A stretch of 38,151 nucleotides of DNA from SZUA-448 sp964602475 (GCA_964602475.1 CAZRRN010000028.1:1-38151), one strand, 5' to 3'. Shown: positions 7,712 through 16,290, counted from the first letter of the stretch. Notes: generated by a model from the letters alone, not told the origin. Numbers and translations are program-made.

Positions 7712-8638
7712 TTATCTTGTGTTATCAGGGTAGGAGGCGAACCTTCGTCTTAAATCATTCAGAACAGCTTTTTTGTCCCCACTCCATAACGGAGCAATCA
7801 AAAGACGTTTATCTCCGTCACCGGTTAAGCGGTAAAGCACAATATTTTCCGGAACCAGAGCAACACAAGAAACTACGGTATCAAGATACACCTCCCGGTT
7901 CAGCATCCGAAAGACCTGTGAGCGCCGAACTTCCGGTAAAGCAAGGTATTCTTCTGCCAGATCAGTGCCTTTCAAAATGTGTAAAAGCTGCAGCTTAAGA
8001 CCATGAATGGGAAGCGAACAGACTGACCGGACACTCTCGAGCATTTCCGGAATGCTTTCGTTCGGAAGCCCGAGAATCAGATGAACAGTAGTACGAATTC
8101 CGACAGCGGAAAGCTGTTCTACGGCTGCGGTAAACACGGAAAACGAATACCCTCTTCGCATCCACTGAGCGGTTCGTTCATGGATTGTCTGAAGACCGAG
8201 TTCAACAAATACCGGTTTGATCTGATTCAGTTCTGAAAGGAGGGCAATAACCTCCGGTCCGAGACAGTCAGGACGGGTAGCAACCGAAAGCGCCACGATT
8301 TCCGGGCGTAAAAGCGCATCCATAAATAGGTAACGAAGCGTTTCAACCGGAGCATAAGTATTGGTATAGGCCTGAAAATAAGCCATATAACCGACGGGAG
8401 CATGTTTCGGCAGCTTATGAGCAATTCGGTTTTCTGCAGAGAGAAGCTGTTCCTCTATGGAGAGCGCAGAAGAAGCAGCAAATTCACCGGAGCCTCCGGC
8501 ACTGCAGAAGGTGCAGCCGCGTGTGCCAAGGGTACCATCGCGGTTCGGACAGGTAAAACCACCATTCAGTGAAAGTCGGTAGACCTTCCGTCCAAAAAAC
8601 TGTTTCATATAAGTATCGGTGTCAGTATAATGCAGCAT
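7712..8638 (-). CDS. TIGR01212-type radical SAM protein (YtqA-like)
   Basis: Read on the minus strand, the product is 308 aa from the ATG at 8638-8636 (MLHYTDTDTYMKQFFGRKVY). GGAAGGA lies about 6 bases upstream; a longer frame to 8737 lacks such a site and runs through low-complexity sequence. The radical SAM cluster region reads CPNRDGTLGTRGCTFCSAGG, with cysteines spaced as in this family. SGEFA and VSVATRPDCL-like barrel motifs follow (here LSVATRPDCLGPEV). The family contains B. subtilis YtqA and is related to the Elp3-like superfamily; its substrate is not known to me. It stands alone, convergent with tkt. Confidence 0.88.
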   Translation of the reverse strand: MLHYTDTDTYMKQFFGRKVYRLSLNGGFTCPNRDGTLGTRGCTFCSAGGSGEFAASSALSIEEQLLSAENRIAHKLPKHAPVGYMAYFQAYTNTYAPVETLRYLFMDALLRPEIVALSVATRPDCLGPEVIALLSELNQIKPVFVELGLQTIHERTAQWMRRGYSFSVFTAAVEQLSAVGIRTTVHLILGLPNESIPEMLESVRSVCSLPIHGLKLQLLHILKGTDLAEEYLALPEVRRSQVFRMLNREVYLDTVVSCVALVPENIVLYRLTGDGDKRLLIAPLWSGDKKAVLNDLRRRFASYPDNTR

Positions 8639-8719
8639 GAAAATTCCTTCCGAGTATATTTCTGGTAAAAGGGCAGAAGCCTGCTCAAATCCAAGAGAGA
8701 AAGTTATTACTGAATTAAT

Positions 8720-8836
8720 TTCTAGTATAAATGTCAAAGTATAGATTACATAGAAATCAAAGTAAGTATGTCATAAGTATCATAGCATAAATATCTTAGT
8801 AATAATGTCAAGGCATAAATATCATAGCATAAATAT
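8720..8836. repeat. AT-rich degenerate tandem repeat region
   Basis: This spacer between two divergent genes is built from short related words. ATCATAGCATAAATAT occurs exactly at 8779-8794 and 8821-8836 (42-bp offset), and the core GCATAAATAT occurs a third time at 8813-8822. Related words (GTCAAAGTATAG, GTCATAAGTATC) lie upstream. It could be a protein-binding or bent-DNA region, or simple slippage. Confidence 0.5.
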
Positions 8837-8869
8837 TTTAATAAAACATCGGAAAAGTCTACAGAACAA

Positions 8870-8898
8870 TTGAAAAAAAAAGGAAAACACTTTATAAT
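8870..8898 (+). promoter_or_regulatory. Sigma-A promoter for the HAD phosphatase gene
   Basis: TTGAAA (8870-8875), 17-bp A-rich spacer, TATAAT (8893-8898). Transcription would begin about 8905, leaving only about 17 nt before the start codon at 8922. Confidence 0.75.
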
Positions 8899-8921
8899 AA
8901 ATACAAGAAATGAGGATTAAC

Positions 8922-9545
8922 ATGATAAAGAACATAATTTTTGATATAGGTAAGGTTCTTGTGTCGTACAACTCAAGAGAATTCATCCATGAGATGTTCC
9001 CGGATGCAACCACAGCCGAACACGTTATAGCGGCAACTATTACAGGTCCGGTGTGGATTGAAATCGATCGCGGAGCACTGCCGTACGAAGAACTGATTGG
9101 TCAGTGTTGTGCATTGGAACCAGCTTATGAAAAGGAAATTCGTCACTTTTTCAGAGAAAAAAATGTGATTGCGCAGGAATACCCCTATGCAGTCGGCTGG
9201 ATTAGAGAGCTGCAAACGCAGGGGTATAAAGTCTATCTGCTTTCGAATTATTCCGAGTCGGGGTTTATTCCGCTGTCCAAGCGTGTAGAGTTTATTAAAT
9301 ATGTAGACGGGATGATTATTTCCTATCGGATAAAAACCGTGAAGCCGGAGCCGGGTATTTACGAAGCGTTGCTTCAAACCTATCAGCTAAAAGCTGAGGA
9401 ATGTGTCTTTCTTGATGACCTTCCGGTGAATCTAAAGGGTGCAAAAGAGTTAGGGTTTCGCACGATTCTGTTTCAAAACTACGAGCAGGGACACAAAGAT
9501 CTTGAGACCCTGCTCGTAGAAGAGAATCATTTTACTGATAAATAA
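8922..9545 (+). CDS. HAD-superfamily hydrolase (YihX-like phosphatase)
   Basis: The product is 207 aa from ATG 8922, which has GAGG 6-9 bases upstream; an ATG at 8910 has no ribosome site. Motif I reads IFDIGKVLVSY. The second catalytic Asp of the classical DxD motif is Gly, as is usual in the DxGxV branch of HAD phosphatases. Motif II is LLSNYSES, the motif III lysine is VKPEPGIYEALL, and motif IV is CVFLDDLPVNLKGAKELG. A helical cap lies at about 20-90. These enzymes dephosphorylate small sugar phosphates or nucleotides; the substrate is not predictable here. It converges on the AraD-type gene. Confidence 0.85.
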   Translation: MIKNIIFDIGKVLVSYNSREFIHEMFPDATTAEHVIAATITGPVWIEIDRGALPYEELIGQCCALEPAYEKEIRHFFREKNVIAQEYPYAVGWIRELQTQGYKVYLLSNYSESGFIPLSKRVEFIKYVDGMIISYRIKTVKPEPGIYEALLQTYQLKAEECVFLDDLPVNLKGAKELGFRTILFQNYEQGHKDLETLLVEENHFTDK

Positions 9546-9592
9546 TTTGGTACCGTACGAAGCTCAAATGAAGTATTCTGCCGGCGGCTCTT

Positions 9593-10291
9593 TTAATTCT
9601 GCCCATAATAAGCATTTGCTCCGTGTTTTCTAAGATAATGCTTGTCCAGAAGCTCCTGCTGCATCGGAGGAAGTGCTCCGTCAGAAAGAGCCAGGTTATG
9701 CCAGGCCATAAAAGCAACCTCTTCCAGTACGACCGCATTATGAACTGCATTTGCGGCGTCGGTACCCCAGGTAAAGGGTCCGTGGCTGTGAACCAGGACA
9801 GCGGGAACGTCGTCCGGATCAATTTTGGCACTTCGGAAGCATTCAATAATGACGTTTCCTGTTTCGTGTTCATAAGCTCCCTTGATCTCCTCCGGAGTCA
9901 TTCTGCGGGTACAGGGAATTTCACCATAGAAATAATCTGCATGAGTGGTGCCGAATGCCGGGATACCGCGTCCGGACTGTGCAAACGTAGTTGCCCAGCG
10001 GGAATGTGTGTGGACAACACCGCCGATATTCGGAAAAGCCTTATATAATGCCAGATGAGTTGCGGTGTCAGAGGAGGGTTTATAGCGTCCCTCAACCCGG
10101 TTTCCTTCCAGATCAACAACAACCATGTCGTGTACGGTTAGTTTGTCGTACTCCACTCCGGATGGTTTAATAACGATGAGACCGGATTTTCGGTCGATTC
10201 CGGAGACATTTCCCCAGGTAAATGTGATCAGGCCATATTTCGGCAGCAGCATATTTGCCTCATAAACGTCTTGTTTTAAGCGTTCAAGCAT
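9593..10291 (-). CDS. araD: L-ribulose-5-phosphate 4-epimerase (class II aldolase family)
   Basis: The 232-aa product matches the AraD/UlaF/SgbE group in length and sequence. It interconverts L-ribulose 5-phosphate and D-xylulose 5-phosphate with a divalent metal, feeding the pentose phosphate pathway. Visible motifs are TWGNVSG and IKPSG (phosphate binding), KPSSDTATH, the zinc ligands VVHTHSRWAT and LVHSHGPFTWGTDA, and FGTTHADYFYG. The ATG at 10291 has an AGGAGG site and a clear promoter. No araA, araB or sugar transporter genes adjoin it, so it is an isolated gene. The exact paralogue (AraD, UlaF or SgbE) cannot be fixed from sequence alone. Confidence 0.88.
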   Translation of the reverse strand: MLERLKQDVYEANMLLPKYGLITFTWGNVSGIDRKSGLIVIKPSGVEYDKLTVHDMVVVDLEGNRVEGRYKPSSDTATHLALYKAFPNIGGVVHTHSRWATTFAQSGRGIPAFGTTHADYFYGEIPCTRRMTPEEIKGAYEHETGNVIIECFRSAKIDPDDVPAVLVHSHGPFTWGTDAANAVHNAVVLEEVAFMAWHNLALSDGALPPMQQELLDKHYLRKHGANAYYGQN

Positions 10292-10331
10292 AAATGTGTC
10301 CTCCTAATATTAAGATCTGTAGTTCTGTTCT

Positions 10332-10360
10332 ATTTTATTACGATACTGCTAAAATAACAA
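10332..10360 (-). promoter_or_regulatory. Sigma-A promoter for the epimerase gene (minus strand)
   Basis: On the minus strand: TTGTTA (10360-10355), 17-bp spacer, TAAAAT (10337-10332). It drives the epimerase gene. The divergent EAL gene starts at 10379, so the two genes share this short control region. Confidence 0.6.
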
Positions 10361-10378
10361 GTACGAAAGAGGGATCCT

Positions 10379-12322
10379 ATGAGTTTGTTTTTTAACGACA
10401 TCCGGTTTCAAATTGCGGCAATCTGTTTTCTCAGCATAATAATTTACAGTTATAAAAAGATGAAAAAGCTTCGACTGTATTCCACCTTCTGGTTTAATAC
10501 TATGCTGGTAATAAGCTCTGTCAATATGATATTTGACATTATTACGGTATATACAGTAACGCATGTCACAGAGGTATCGGCGGTGCTGAATGATGTCTGC
10601 CACCGAATCTTCATTTTTACACTTGCATGTCTTGTCGTTGCACTTTATTTTTATATTGAGGCGATTGGAAGGCAACAGCAGCGTTTTACAAACAAACAGC
10701 TTCTGCTGCGTCTACTTCCCTTTATAGCCGCACTTGGAATGGTAATATTTGGAGATGTTGATTATTACTGCGAAGAAGACGGCGCATATTCCTATGGAAC
10801 AATGCCTTCGACGATTTATATCATTGTTGCAGTCTATATGTTAATGATTTATATTAGTTCCATTCGATTCAGAAAAACACTTCGAAAGGAACGAATCATA
10901 GCAATCCGAACCGGAATGATGCTCTGGGTGATTGCAGCATTGATACAAATGTTTCATCCGACGTTATTGGTTTCGGGACTTGCCTCGGTTCTTCTGGTAT
11001 TCTTTTTATATCTTACATTTCAAAACCCGAAAGAACTTGTGGACATGGATACCGGCGCATTCAATGAACGTGCACTTGGATTTTCGGTAACAGAAGGGAT
11101 TGCTTCGCAGCGGACATTTTACATAATCGGAATCCTGATGAAGGATATGACAGAGCTTTACAGTCTTCTGGGGACAACAACCGGAAAACAGTTGTTAACC
11201 AATATTTCTGAAGAGTTAAGTGAAAAACTGAAAGAAAATGTTTATCGCTCGGGAAGGACATTTAAGATTATCTTTTTTGAAGGTGAAAAGAATCCGATAC
11301 AGGAGCAGGAGAAAAAAATACTGGAATGCCTGAATCGGGAACGAAATATGAACGGGACAAAATTCCGCATGACAACTGCTGTATATATTTTAGAATGTCC
11401 TAAATACGTCAGAAACACAGCAGAATTTACGGAAGTGGACAACTTTCTTATGAGAAGCTATCTTCCCGAAGCTCATGAAAAACAACTGATTGAAGTAAAC
11501 GATGCAATCATCGGAACCTATCACAGAAACGCTGCGGTAAATAAATTAGTAACCGAAGCATTGCATAACGACGGGCTGGAGGTATTTTATCAACCGATCT
11601 TTGATGTAAAAAAACGAACCTTTTCCTCTGCGGAGGCGTTGGTTCGGATGAAGGATACCGGAGCGATTGGTTTTGTATCGCCGGAAGAATTCATTCCGAT
11701 GGCGGAACGAAACGGTATGATTGCGGAGCTTGGGGAAATCGTCTTCCGAAAAGTGTGTCGGTTCGGAAGAGAACAGAAGCTTTCAGACCGCGGGGTTTGT
11801 TATATCGAGGTGAATCTGTCCGGAGTACAGATTGTTGATGAGAATATTTGTACGCAGCTGAGAGATATCATGAAGGAGAATCAAACAGCACCCTCCTTTA
11901 TTAATCTGGAAATAACAGAAACGGCAGCAGTACAGTACAAAGATATCTTAAGCAGGAATATGATGAAGCTTCGGGAAATGGGCTGCAGCTTTTCAATGGA
12001 TGATTTTGGAACAGGGTATTCCAACATCTCACAGATGGCACAGATTCGATATGATCTGATAAAGCTTGATAAAAGCCTGATTTGGCCATGCTTTGAGGAG
12101 CAGGCACCGGAGAAGGCGCGCGTTATGCTGGAAAGCATCGTATATCTGGTTCACAAGATGGGAGCGCGGATTGTTGCGGAGGGCGTGGAAACGGCGGAAC
12201 AGGTAGAGCTGCTTACCTCTCTGGGTGTAGAATACCTGCAGGGCTATTATTACAGCCGTCCGGTCAGGGAAACAGATTATCTACATTTTTTAGACGAACA
12301 TGCCTTAAACCAGAGCAATTAG
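10379..12322 (+). CDS. Membrane c-di-GMP phosphodiesterase with degenerate GGDEF and intact EAL domain
   Basis: A 647-aa protein. The first ~215 residues hold about six or seven hydrophobic segments, a membrane sensor. A GGDEF-like region follows (about 220-355): the opening reads DMDTGAFNERALG, but the signature loop reads SGRTFKIIFFEGE, so no cyclase activity is expected. The EAL domain (about 380-640) keeps the catalytic set: AEALVRM, VNLSG, LEITET, MDDFGTGYSN, IKLDKS and VAEGVET. It should hydrolyse c-di-GMP to pGpG at the membrane. GAGGGATCC precedes ATG 10379. Nearby FliB-like, chemoreceptor and Tad genes fit a switch between motility and attachment, but that link is inference. Confidence 0.9.
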   Translation: MSLFFNDIRFQIAAICFLSIIIYSYKKMKKLRLYSTFWFNTMLVISSVNMIFDIITVYTVTHVTEVSAVLNDVCHRIFIFTLACLVVALYFYIEAIGRQQQRFTNKQLLLRLLPFIAALGMVIFGDVDYYCEEDGAYSYGTMPSTIYIIVAVYMLMIYISSIRFRKTLRKERIIAIRTGMMLWVIAALIQMFHPTLLVSGLASVLLVFFLYLTFQNPKELVDMDTGAFNERALGFSVTEGIASQRTFYIIGILMKDMTELYSLLGTTTGKQLLTNISEELSEKLKENVYRSGRTFKIIFFEGEKNPIQEQEKKILECLNRERNMNGTKFRMTTAVYILECPKYVRNTAEFTEVDNFLMRSYLPEAHEKQLIEVNDAIIGTYHRNAAVNKLVTEALHNDGLEVFYQPIFDVKKRTFSSAEALVRMKDTGAIGFVSPEEFIPMAERNGMIAELGEIVFRKVCRFGREQKLSDRGVCYIEVNLSGVQIVDENICTQLRDIMKENQTAPSFINLEITETAAVQYKDILSRNMMKLREMGCSFSMDDFGTGYSNISQMAQIRYDLIKLDKSLIWPCFEEQAPEKARVMLESIVYLVHKMGARIVAEGVETAEQVELLTSLGVEYLQGYYYSRPVRETDYLHFLDEHALNQSN

Positions 12323-12421
12323 AGCGAAACAATCAGCATATTTAACAGCAGGGAAATGTCATGGAACGCTGTCAGAGAACAATGATCCAAGAGCTCTAAA
12401 GCTGATAAAGAGAAATTATTT

Positions 12422-13480
12422 TCAAAAAAATCGAAGGAAATGGTCCTCCCGGATCATTTCGGTAAAATTACTGTGTTCGGCAAAACGAAGGACAGAGCAC
12501 AGCAGATCAATAAGTGCAGAGACATCACTGTCTGACGTACAGCCGATTGCCGTATAGTAGAGAAGCAGATAGAGAGCGAACAAGGCATTCACCTCAGCGG
12601 CTGGATCCTCGTGACGTTCTGAAAAAGGAAAGCCCTCATAAAATACAAAATTAACAAGAATGTGTTCGAAGAAGATATGCCAGTCCGGAAAATATCCTTC
12701 GAACCTTTTTTGTGCGCGGGGAATTTCTGTGAAGAATATATCTGCGCCCTCCGTGAGACGCAGCTTCTTTGCTGCAAGCTGGCAATAATCGGTGGTGCTG
12801 AAGCTATAGGTTCCAAAGGTTTCAAGCATTTCACAGACGGCAGCAAAAAAACGGTCTTTCGACATGCTGACAGACTCTCCGCATAAGAATGTACCGACGC
12901 GGAAGATACGGTTATACAAATGTCCTCGTCGATCCTGAAGAATGCGAAAAATTGCTTTTCGTTTCAAAGCATAATCATTACAGATTTCGGAGGAAAATGG
13001 AGGAGCCAAAACAACACGGAAAGAAAGTGGAACAGAAAGAAAACGGAGCTTTGTTTTTCGAACGAGAAACCGTTCAATAACAGCCTCACAGCTTCCGGAA
13101 CAGGAGCACTCATAGCCGAACTGACTGTGAATGCCTCTCGGATAATAGCGGCAGGCAGTCATCAAAGCATCTTCGCCCATGGTGAGCTGCAGAGAGCAAA
13201 GTCCGTTTTCAAGAAAAGGGCAGAGTCCTTCATAGGTTGGATTAATTTCGGCATATCGCTCCGGCATCGGATGTGGGAGAATTTTCAAAGCGCAATCCAG
13301 CTTCGTGCGAAGCTCCGGCGTACAGTCAAGCCCGACCAGACGAAAATAATCAGTCATCGGCATACTGATGGTCCAGCCCTCACAGCAGGTATGACGGCAG
13401 GCAGATCCCTTGCAGGAAAAATCCGGATAATAATCCGGAACAAGAAAAAGATGAGAAGAAGCTTCTCTGGAATTACTCAT
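12422..13480 (-). CDS. fliB: FliB-like flagellin lysine-N-methylase (cysteine-cluster family)
   Basis: The 352-aa minus-strand product has the cysteine pattern of the FliB family. The N-terminus reads FSCKGSACRHTCCEGWTISM (about 21-40). CPFLENGLCSLQ, TACRYYPRG and ECSCSGSCEA follow (about 88-135), probably ligands of an Fe-S cluster; the rest is helical. FliB enzymes methylate lysines of flagellin. No flagellin gene is in the window. A perfect-spacer promoter lies upstream at 13547-13575. The Shine-Dalgarno (AAGGGAAC) is unusually far, about 15 bases, from the ATG; an in-frame stop blocks an earlier start. The gene converges with the EAL gene, with no obvious terminator in the 99-bp gap. Confidence 0.75.
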   Translation of the reverse strand: MSNSREASSHLFLVPDYYPDFSCKGSACRHTCCEGWTISMPMTDYFRLVGLDCTPELRTKLDCALKILPHPMPERYAEINPTYEGLCPFLENGLCSLQLTMGEDALMTACRYYPRGIHSQFGYECSCSGSCEAVIERFLVRKTKLRFLSVPLSFRVVLAPPFSSEICNDYALKRKAIFRILQDRRGHLYNRIFRVGTFLCGESVSMSKDRFFAAVCEMLETFGTYSFSTTDYCQLAAKKLRLTEGADIFFTEIPRAQKRFEGYFPDWHIFFEHILVNFVFYEGFPFSERHEDPAAEVNALFALYLLLYYTAIGCTSDSDVSALIDLLCSVLRFAEHSNFTEMIREDHFLRFF

Positions 13481-13546
13481 ACAAGTTTACGTTCCCTTTC
13501 GTGGGTTGTTGCTGTTACTGGTCTGCAACAAGCAGATCTGGATCTA

Positions 13547-13575
13547 ATTATAACAATTCTTCAATAAAATGTAAA
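13547..13575 (-). promoter_or_regulatory. Sigma-A promoter for fliB (minus strand)
   Basis: On the minus strand: TTTACA (13575-13570), 17-bp spacer, TATAAT (13552-13547). It looks like a housekeeping promoter rather than a flagellar sigma-D promoter (TAAA with GCCGATAA). Confidence 0.75.
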
Positions 13576-13636
13576 TAAATATAATTAAATGTCGAAAAAA
13601 GCAATAATGATAGAAGTTACTCATATTTCACTTTGC

Positions 13637-13665
13637 TGGACAACATAATTTTACAATAGTATAAT
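13637..13665 (+). promoter_or_regulatory. Sigma-A promoter for the first HExxH lipoprotein gene
   Basis: TGGACA (13637-13642), 17-bp spacer, TATAAT (13660-13665). It is about 85 bp upstream of the ATG at 13751 and back to back with the fliB promoter. Confidence 0.75.
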
Positions 13666-13750
13666 AAAGTTATTGTACTTGTATCGAACCGTAGCTGTTC
13701 AAAAGAAAAAGATAAAAACCGGAGCAATAGCTTCAGGACAAAGGAGTATT

Positions 13751-15832
13751 ATGAGACGAAAGCTGTATATGCTGCTTTTTTCGTGTGCGGTGCTGTTGAC
13801 CGCATGCGGAATTACGGAAAATGATCTGATGCTGTTACTGACGCCGGCGGCCGTGCTGACGACGGAACCGGAGGTAACCGATACAACAGAACCGGCGGTA
13901 ACTCTGATCCCTGATCCGACGAATGTTCCAAATCCGACGACTGTTCCATTTTCAAGTTATGAAGCAGTTGACGCGGAGGGTACTCTGTACTGTATTGATC
14001 CTGTACTGTTTGGTATTGACGCCTATTGTGAGGCAATACAGCTGTTTCAGGTGGGAAACACACCGGTTATTATATACTTGACGGAATACAGTACCGTTGG
14101 AACGACAGAGGTCAGCTTTGTCAGCTTTGACCCTGAAACCGGTGAAGTTCTAAATACACTTGCAATCCCGATACTTGCATATTATGAAGAACATACTCTG
14201 GTTAATTCTGAGGGTCTGCTTCGGGTACTCGATATGGCAACACTCACATATTATTATATTGACGAAGAACTGTCTGTTGTGAAGGAACTTTGTCTGAATG
14301 AGATAATACCAGATTCCATGCCATACTTAAGTGAAGACGACAGTACGGTATATTATGATATATATGATGACAAAACTGGTAAAACATTCATTTATGGAAA
14401 GGATCTCGTAACCGGAGAAGAAATGGATTACAGTTCGTATGTGGAAGACTGCAGATTTGCAGCAATCAATACGGTTTTATATAACGGGGAACTTGTTGTA
14501 GTCGAAGGATATGACGGAGAGTCCTTTGAGAAGGAACTCTTTTTCATTACAAAGAACGGAGAACTAAAGGATTCTATAAAGAATAAGTATATGAGATTTT
14601 ATTCGAAAGGAACGGATTTTGCTGTATCATCCTTTGAGTATTTTTCAGAAATTCTCATTTCACACAATGCCTGTAAGGAAGATACGCTCTGTTACCAGTG
14701 CTGCGATGACAGGGAATGCGATACGTTTATGTACTTTCCTAAGAACGAGAAACAGACAACAGATGTTCTTTTTACACTTTACAAGCGAACCGGACAAGAC
14801 AGCGAAGGAGACAATACAGCAGAGTGGGTTATAACGCTGCTGTCTCCGCTGCAGGAACGAACTCTTTATGAAGCCGTCTATCCTGTTTCGGAGAGTAAGA
14901 TGTATTTTTCTTCACCGATGGTATACTTGGAAGAAACCGGGCTTCTGATGGGAGTAGCAAATGATAACAGCTCACAGTTCCTGTACCTCTGGAACCTGTC
15001 GAAGGAGGAGCTTTGCGAAGAAGACAGAGATAATCTATTTATTTCATATAATGATCCGGAGCATCCGGACGAGGAGCAGCTGAACGCGTTGAAGGCAAGA
15101 GCAGCAAAAATCGGAGAGCTTTACGGAATCAATATTTTTGTAGGAGACGACTGCAAGGACACCTACAGCGGGTACTCTGCAAGTACGATACGGAATCTGC
15201 GCCTGATTTCAAGATCACTGGATGTCCTGGAAGAAACACTGAGTCATTATCCCTCCGGCTTTTTTGAACAATTAGGGTTTTATGGTAAATATGTTTTATC
15301 GCTTTATCTTATTTCGTCCTTGGAGGGACTTGGAACCGACACGCTGGAGTATGCGAGCGGACTCTACATAAGCAACACCCAAAGTCAGACCATGGTACTT
15401 GGCTGTGATGATTTTTCTCATCTGGAACGAACGATTTACCATGAATTCAGCCACGCCATTGACCATTATATTGAACTTCAGGAGATAGACACTTCCTACG
15501 ACAGCGAGTGGTGCGCACTGAATCCGAACGGGTTTCAGTATAGGGACAGCTACCGTTCATCGGAGACAGAAGACGGTACCTATGTATATAATGCAGACGA
15601 AGATCCGCAGGATGATTATTTTTATGATTATTATTCCAAAAGCTATATCGGTGAAGACCGGGCAAGACTGGCAGAAAATGTGTTTAAAGATGGGATAGAG
15701 GAGTTTTCGAGGTATCCACATATCATTGCCAAGCTGGAACTGATGTATGAAACAATTTTTAAGAACTTTGATACAACAGAGTGGAAGGGAGATTTTTTTC
15801 TGTTTGATGAGTATTTTGGAGAACTTAACTGA
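13751..15832 (+). CDS. Metallopeptidase-like lipoprotein 1 (HExxH)
   Basis: The product is 693 aa from ATG 13751, which has AAGGAG 7 bases upstream; a TTG-start frame from 13673 is rejected. A signal peptide ends in the lipobox LLTAC (Cys about 19). A Thr/Pro-rich linker (about 30-75) leads to a long beta-rich region of short repeating strands (about 80-440), perhaps a propeller, and a C-terminal domain with HEFSH at 564-568 inside TIYHEFSHAIDHY. SYIGEDRARLAE follows about 70 residues later, whose Glu (about 635) could be the third zinc ligand, as in gluzincin-type peptidases. It is probably a membrane-anchored surface zinc peptidase; I know no characterised homologue. A paralogue lies at 20348-22486. 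Confidence 0.75.
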   Translation: MRRKLYMLLFSCAVLLTACGITENDLMLLLTPAAVLTTEPEVTDTTEPAVTLIPDPTNVPNPTTVPFSSYEAVDAEGTLYCIDPVLFGIDAYCEAIQLFQVGNTPVIIYLTEYSTVGTTEVSFVSFDPETGEVLNTLAIPILAYYEEHTLVNSEGLLRVLDMATLTYYYIDEELSVVKELCLNEIIPDSMPYLSEDDSTVYYDIYDDKTGKTFIYGKDLVTGEEMDYSSYVEDCRFAAINTVLYNGELVVVEGYDGESFEKELFFITKNGELKDSIKNKYMRFYSKGTDFAVSSFEYFSEILISHNACKEDTLCYQCCDDRECDTFMYFPKNEKQTTDVLFTLYKRTGQDSEGDNTAEWVITLLSPLQERTLYEAVYPVSESKMYFSSPMVYLEETGLLMGVANDNSSQFLYLWNLSKEELCEEDRDNLFISYNDPEHPDEEQLNALKARAAKIGELYGINIFVGDDCKDTYSGYSASTIRNLRLISRSLDVLEETLSHYPSGFFEQLGFYGKYVLSLYLISSLEGLGTDTLEYASGLYISNTQSQTMVLGCDDFSHLERTIYHEFSHAIDHYIELQEIDTSYDSEWCALNPNGFQYRDSYRSSETEDGTYVYNADEDPQDDYFYDYYSKSYIGEDRARLAENVFKDGIEEFSRYPHIIAKLELMYETIFKNFDTTEWKGDFFLFDEYFGELN

Positions 15833-15874
15833 AAAACTTTAAAATACATGTCCCCATTTTTGCTTTTCATACGT

Positions 15875-15964
15875 AATACTGTATGTAAGGGTAATGTACA
15901 AAGGAGGAACTTGGATATTATCTATGGAAGAATCCAAATACTTACCCTTGTGGGAGATAGTATT
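15875..15964 (+). repeat. Nested long hairpin with embedded Shine-Dalgarno
   Basis: Three nested arms: AATACT/AGTATT (15875-15880, 15959-15964), AAGGGTAA/TTACCCTT (15887-15894, 15942-15949) and TTGGAT/ATCCAA (15911-15916, 15932-15937). An exposed AAAGGAGG lies between the middle and inner arms. It could be a miniature inverted-repeat element or a structured RNA. Confidence 0.45.
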
Positions 15965-16131
15965 GTGATTTCTAAAACCGAATTATTTATGCAGATAATA
16001 TTATTGAGGTGAAACATATACAGATAGCCGATTTACAAAAAATATAAAGTTTTTATCACGACATAAGTTATAATTGATTTCAAGGCTAATTACTTATCGG
16101 TCGGAACTCTCGCTAAATATTTAAATATCTA

Positions 16132-16159
16132 TTGAACAAGCAAAATAATCATGTATAAT
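16132..16159 (+). promoter_or_regulatory. Sigma-A promoter for the SGNH lipoprotein gene
   Basis: TTGAAC (16132-16137), 16-bp spacer, TATAAT (16154-16159). The transcript would start near 16166 and carry element copy B in its leader. Confidence 0.65.
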
Positions 16160-16209
16160 AATATAGAATATGATTGCTTGACAATATTCGGAAGCAAAGG
16201 GAAAAGTGT

Positions 16210-16282
16210 CTTTTACTTGGCAGGTTTGTGCGGTGCCAAACCTGTTGCTGTTAGAGCCTCCTGCAAAACAGTCGCCGCTTTG
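16210..16282 (+). promoter_or_regulatory. Candidate cis-acting pseudoknot RNA, copy B (before the SGNH lipoprotein)
   Basis: Hairpin CAGGTTTG (16221-16228), loop TGCGGTGC (16229-16236), CAAACCTG (16237-16244). Loop bases GCGGTG (16230-16235) can pair with CGCCGC (16273-16278), five Watson-Crick pairs and one G-U, after a 28-nt linker. In the linker CTGTT and AACAG can form a second helix. The Shine-Dalgarno GAGG follows at once and serves ATG 16291. The upstream bases CTTTTACTTGG resemble CTTTCACATAA of copy A. Confidence 0.6.
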
Positions 16283-16290
16283 AGGTAAAT

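Larger units (their letters stand above)
15833..16290. other. 458-bp intergenic region with a long hairpin, a promoter and element copy B
   Basis: No gene is supported here. Working downstream: a nested imperfect hairpin (15875-15964), about 165 bp of AT-rich sequence with no clear feature, a sigma-A promoter (16132-16159), and the pseudoknot element (from about 16210). There is no T-run terminator after the preceding lipoprotein gene. A 24-codon frame inside the hairpin (15894-15968) is too short to call. Confidence 0.6.

Noticed and set aside
9545..9569. ATTTG...CAAAT hairpin with GGTACC, possible fourth copy of the pseudoknot element on the minus strand
   Set aside because: The match is limited to the GGTACCAAAT part; the 8-bp hairpin, the downstream partner and the ribosome site are absent, and it lies between two gene ends.
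12323..12421. Terminator between the convergent EAL and FliB-like genes
   Set aside because: Only a short AGAGCTCT palindrome is present, with no stable stem followed by a T-run in either direction.
12920..13567. 215-aa open frame on the plus strand
   Set aside because: It is antisense to the FliB-like gene, whose cysteine motifs clearly mark the coding strand; composition is basic and without any family pattern.
15894..15968. 24-codon frame resembling the start of a Tn916-type excisionase (PLWE)
   Set aside because: Only four or five residues match, the rest does not, and no integrase or attachment site is nearby.
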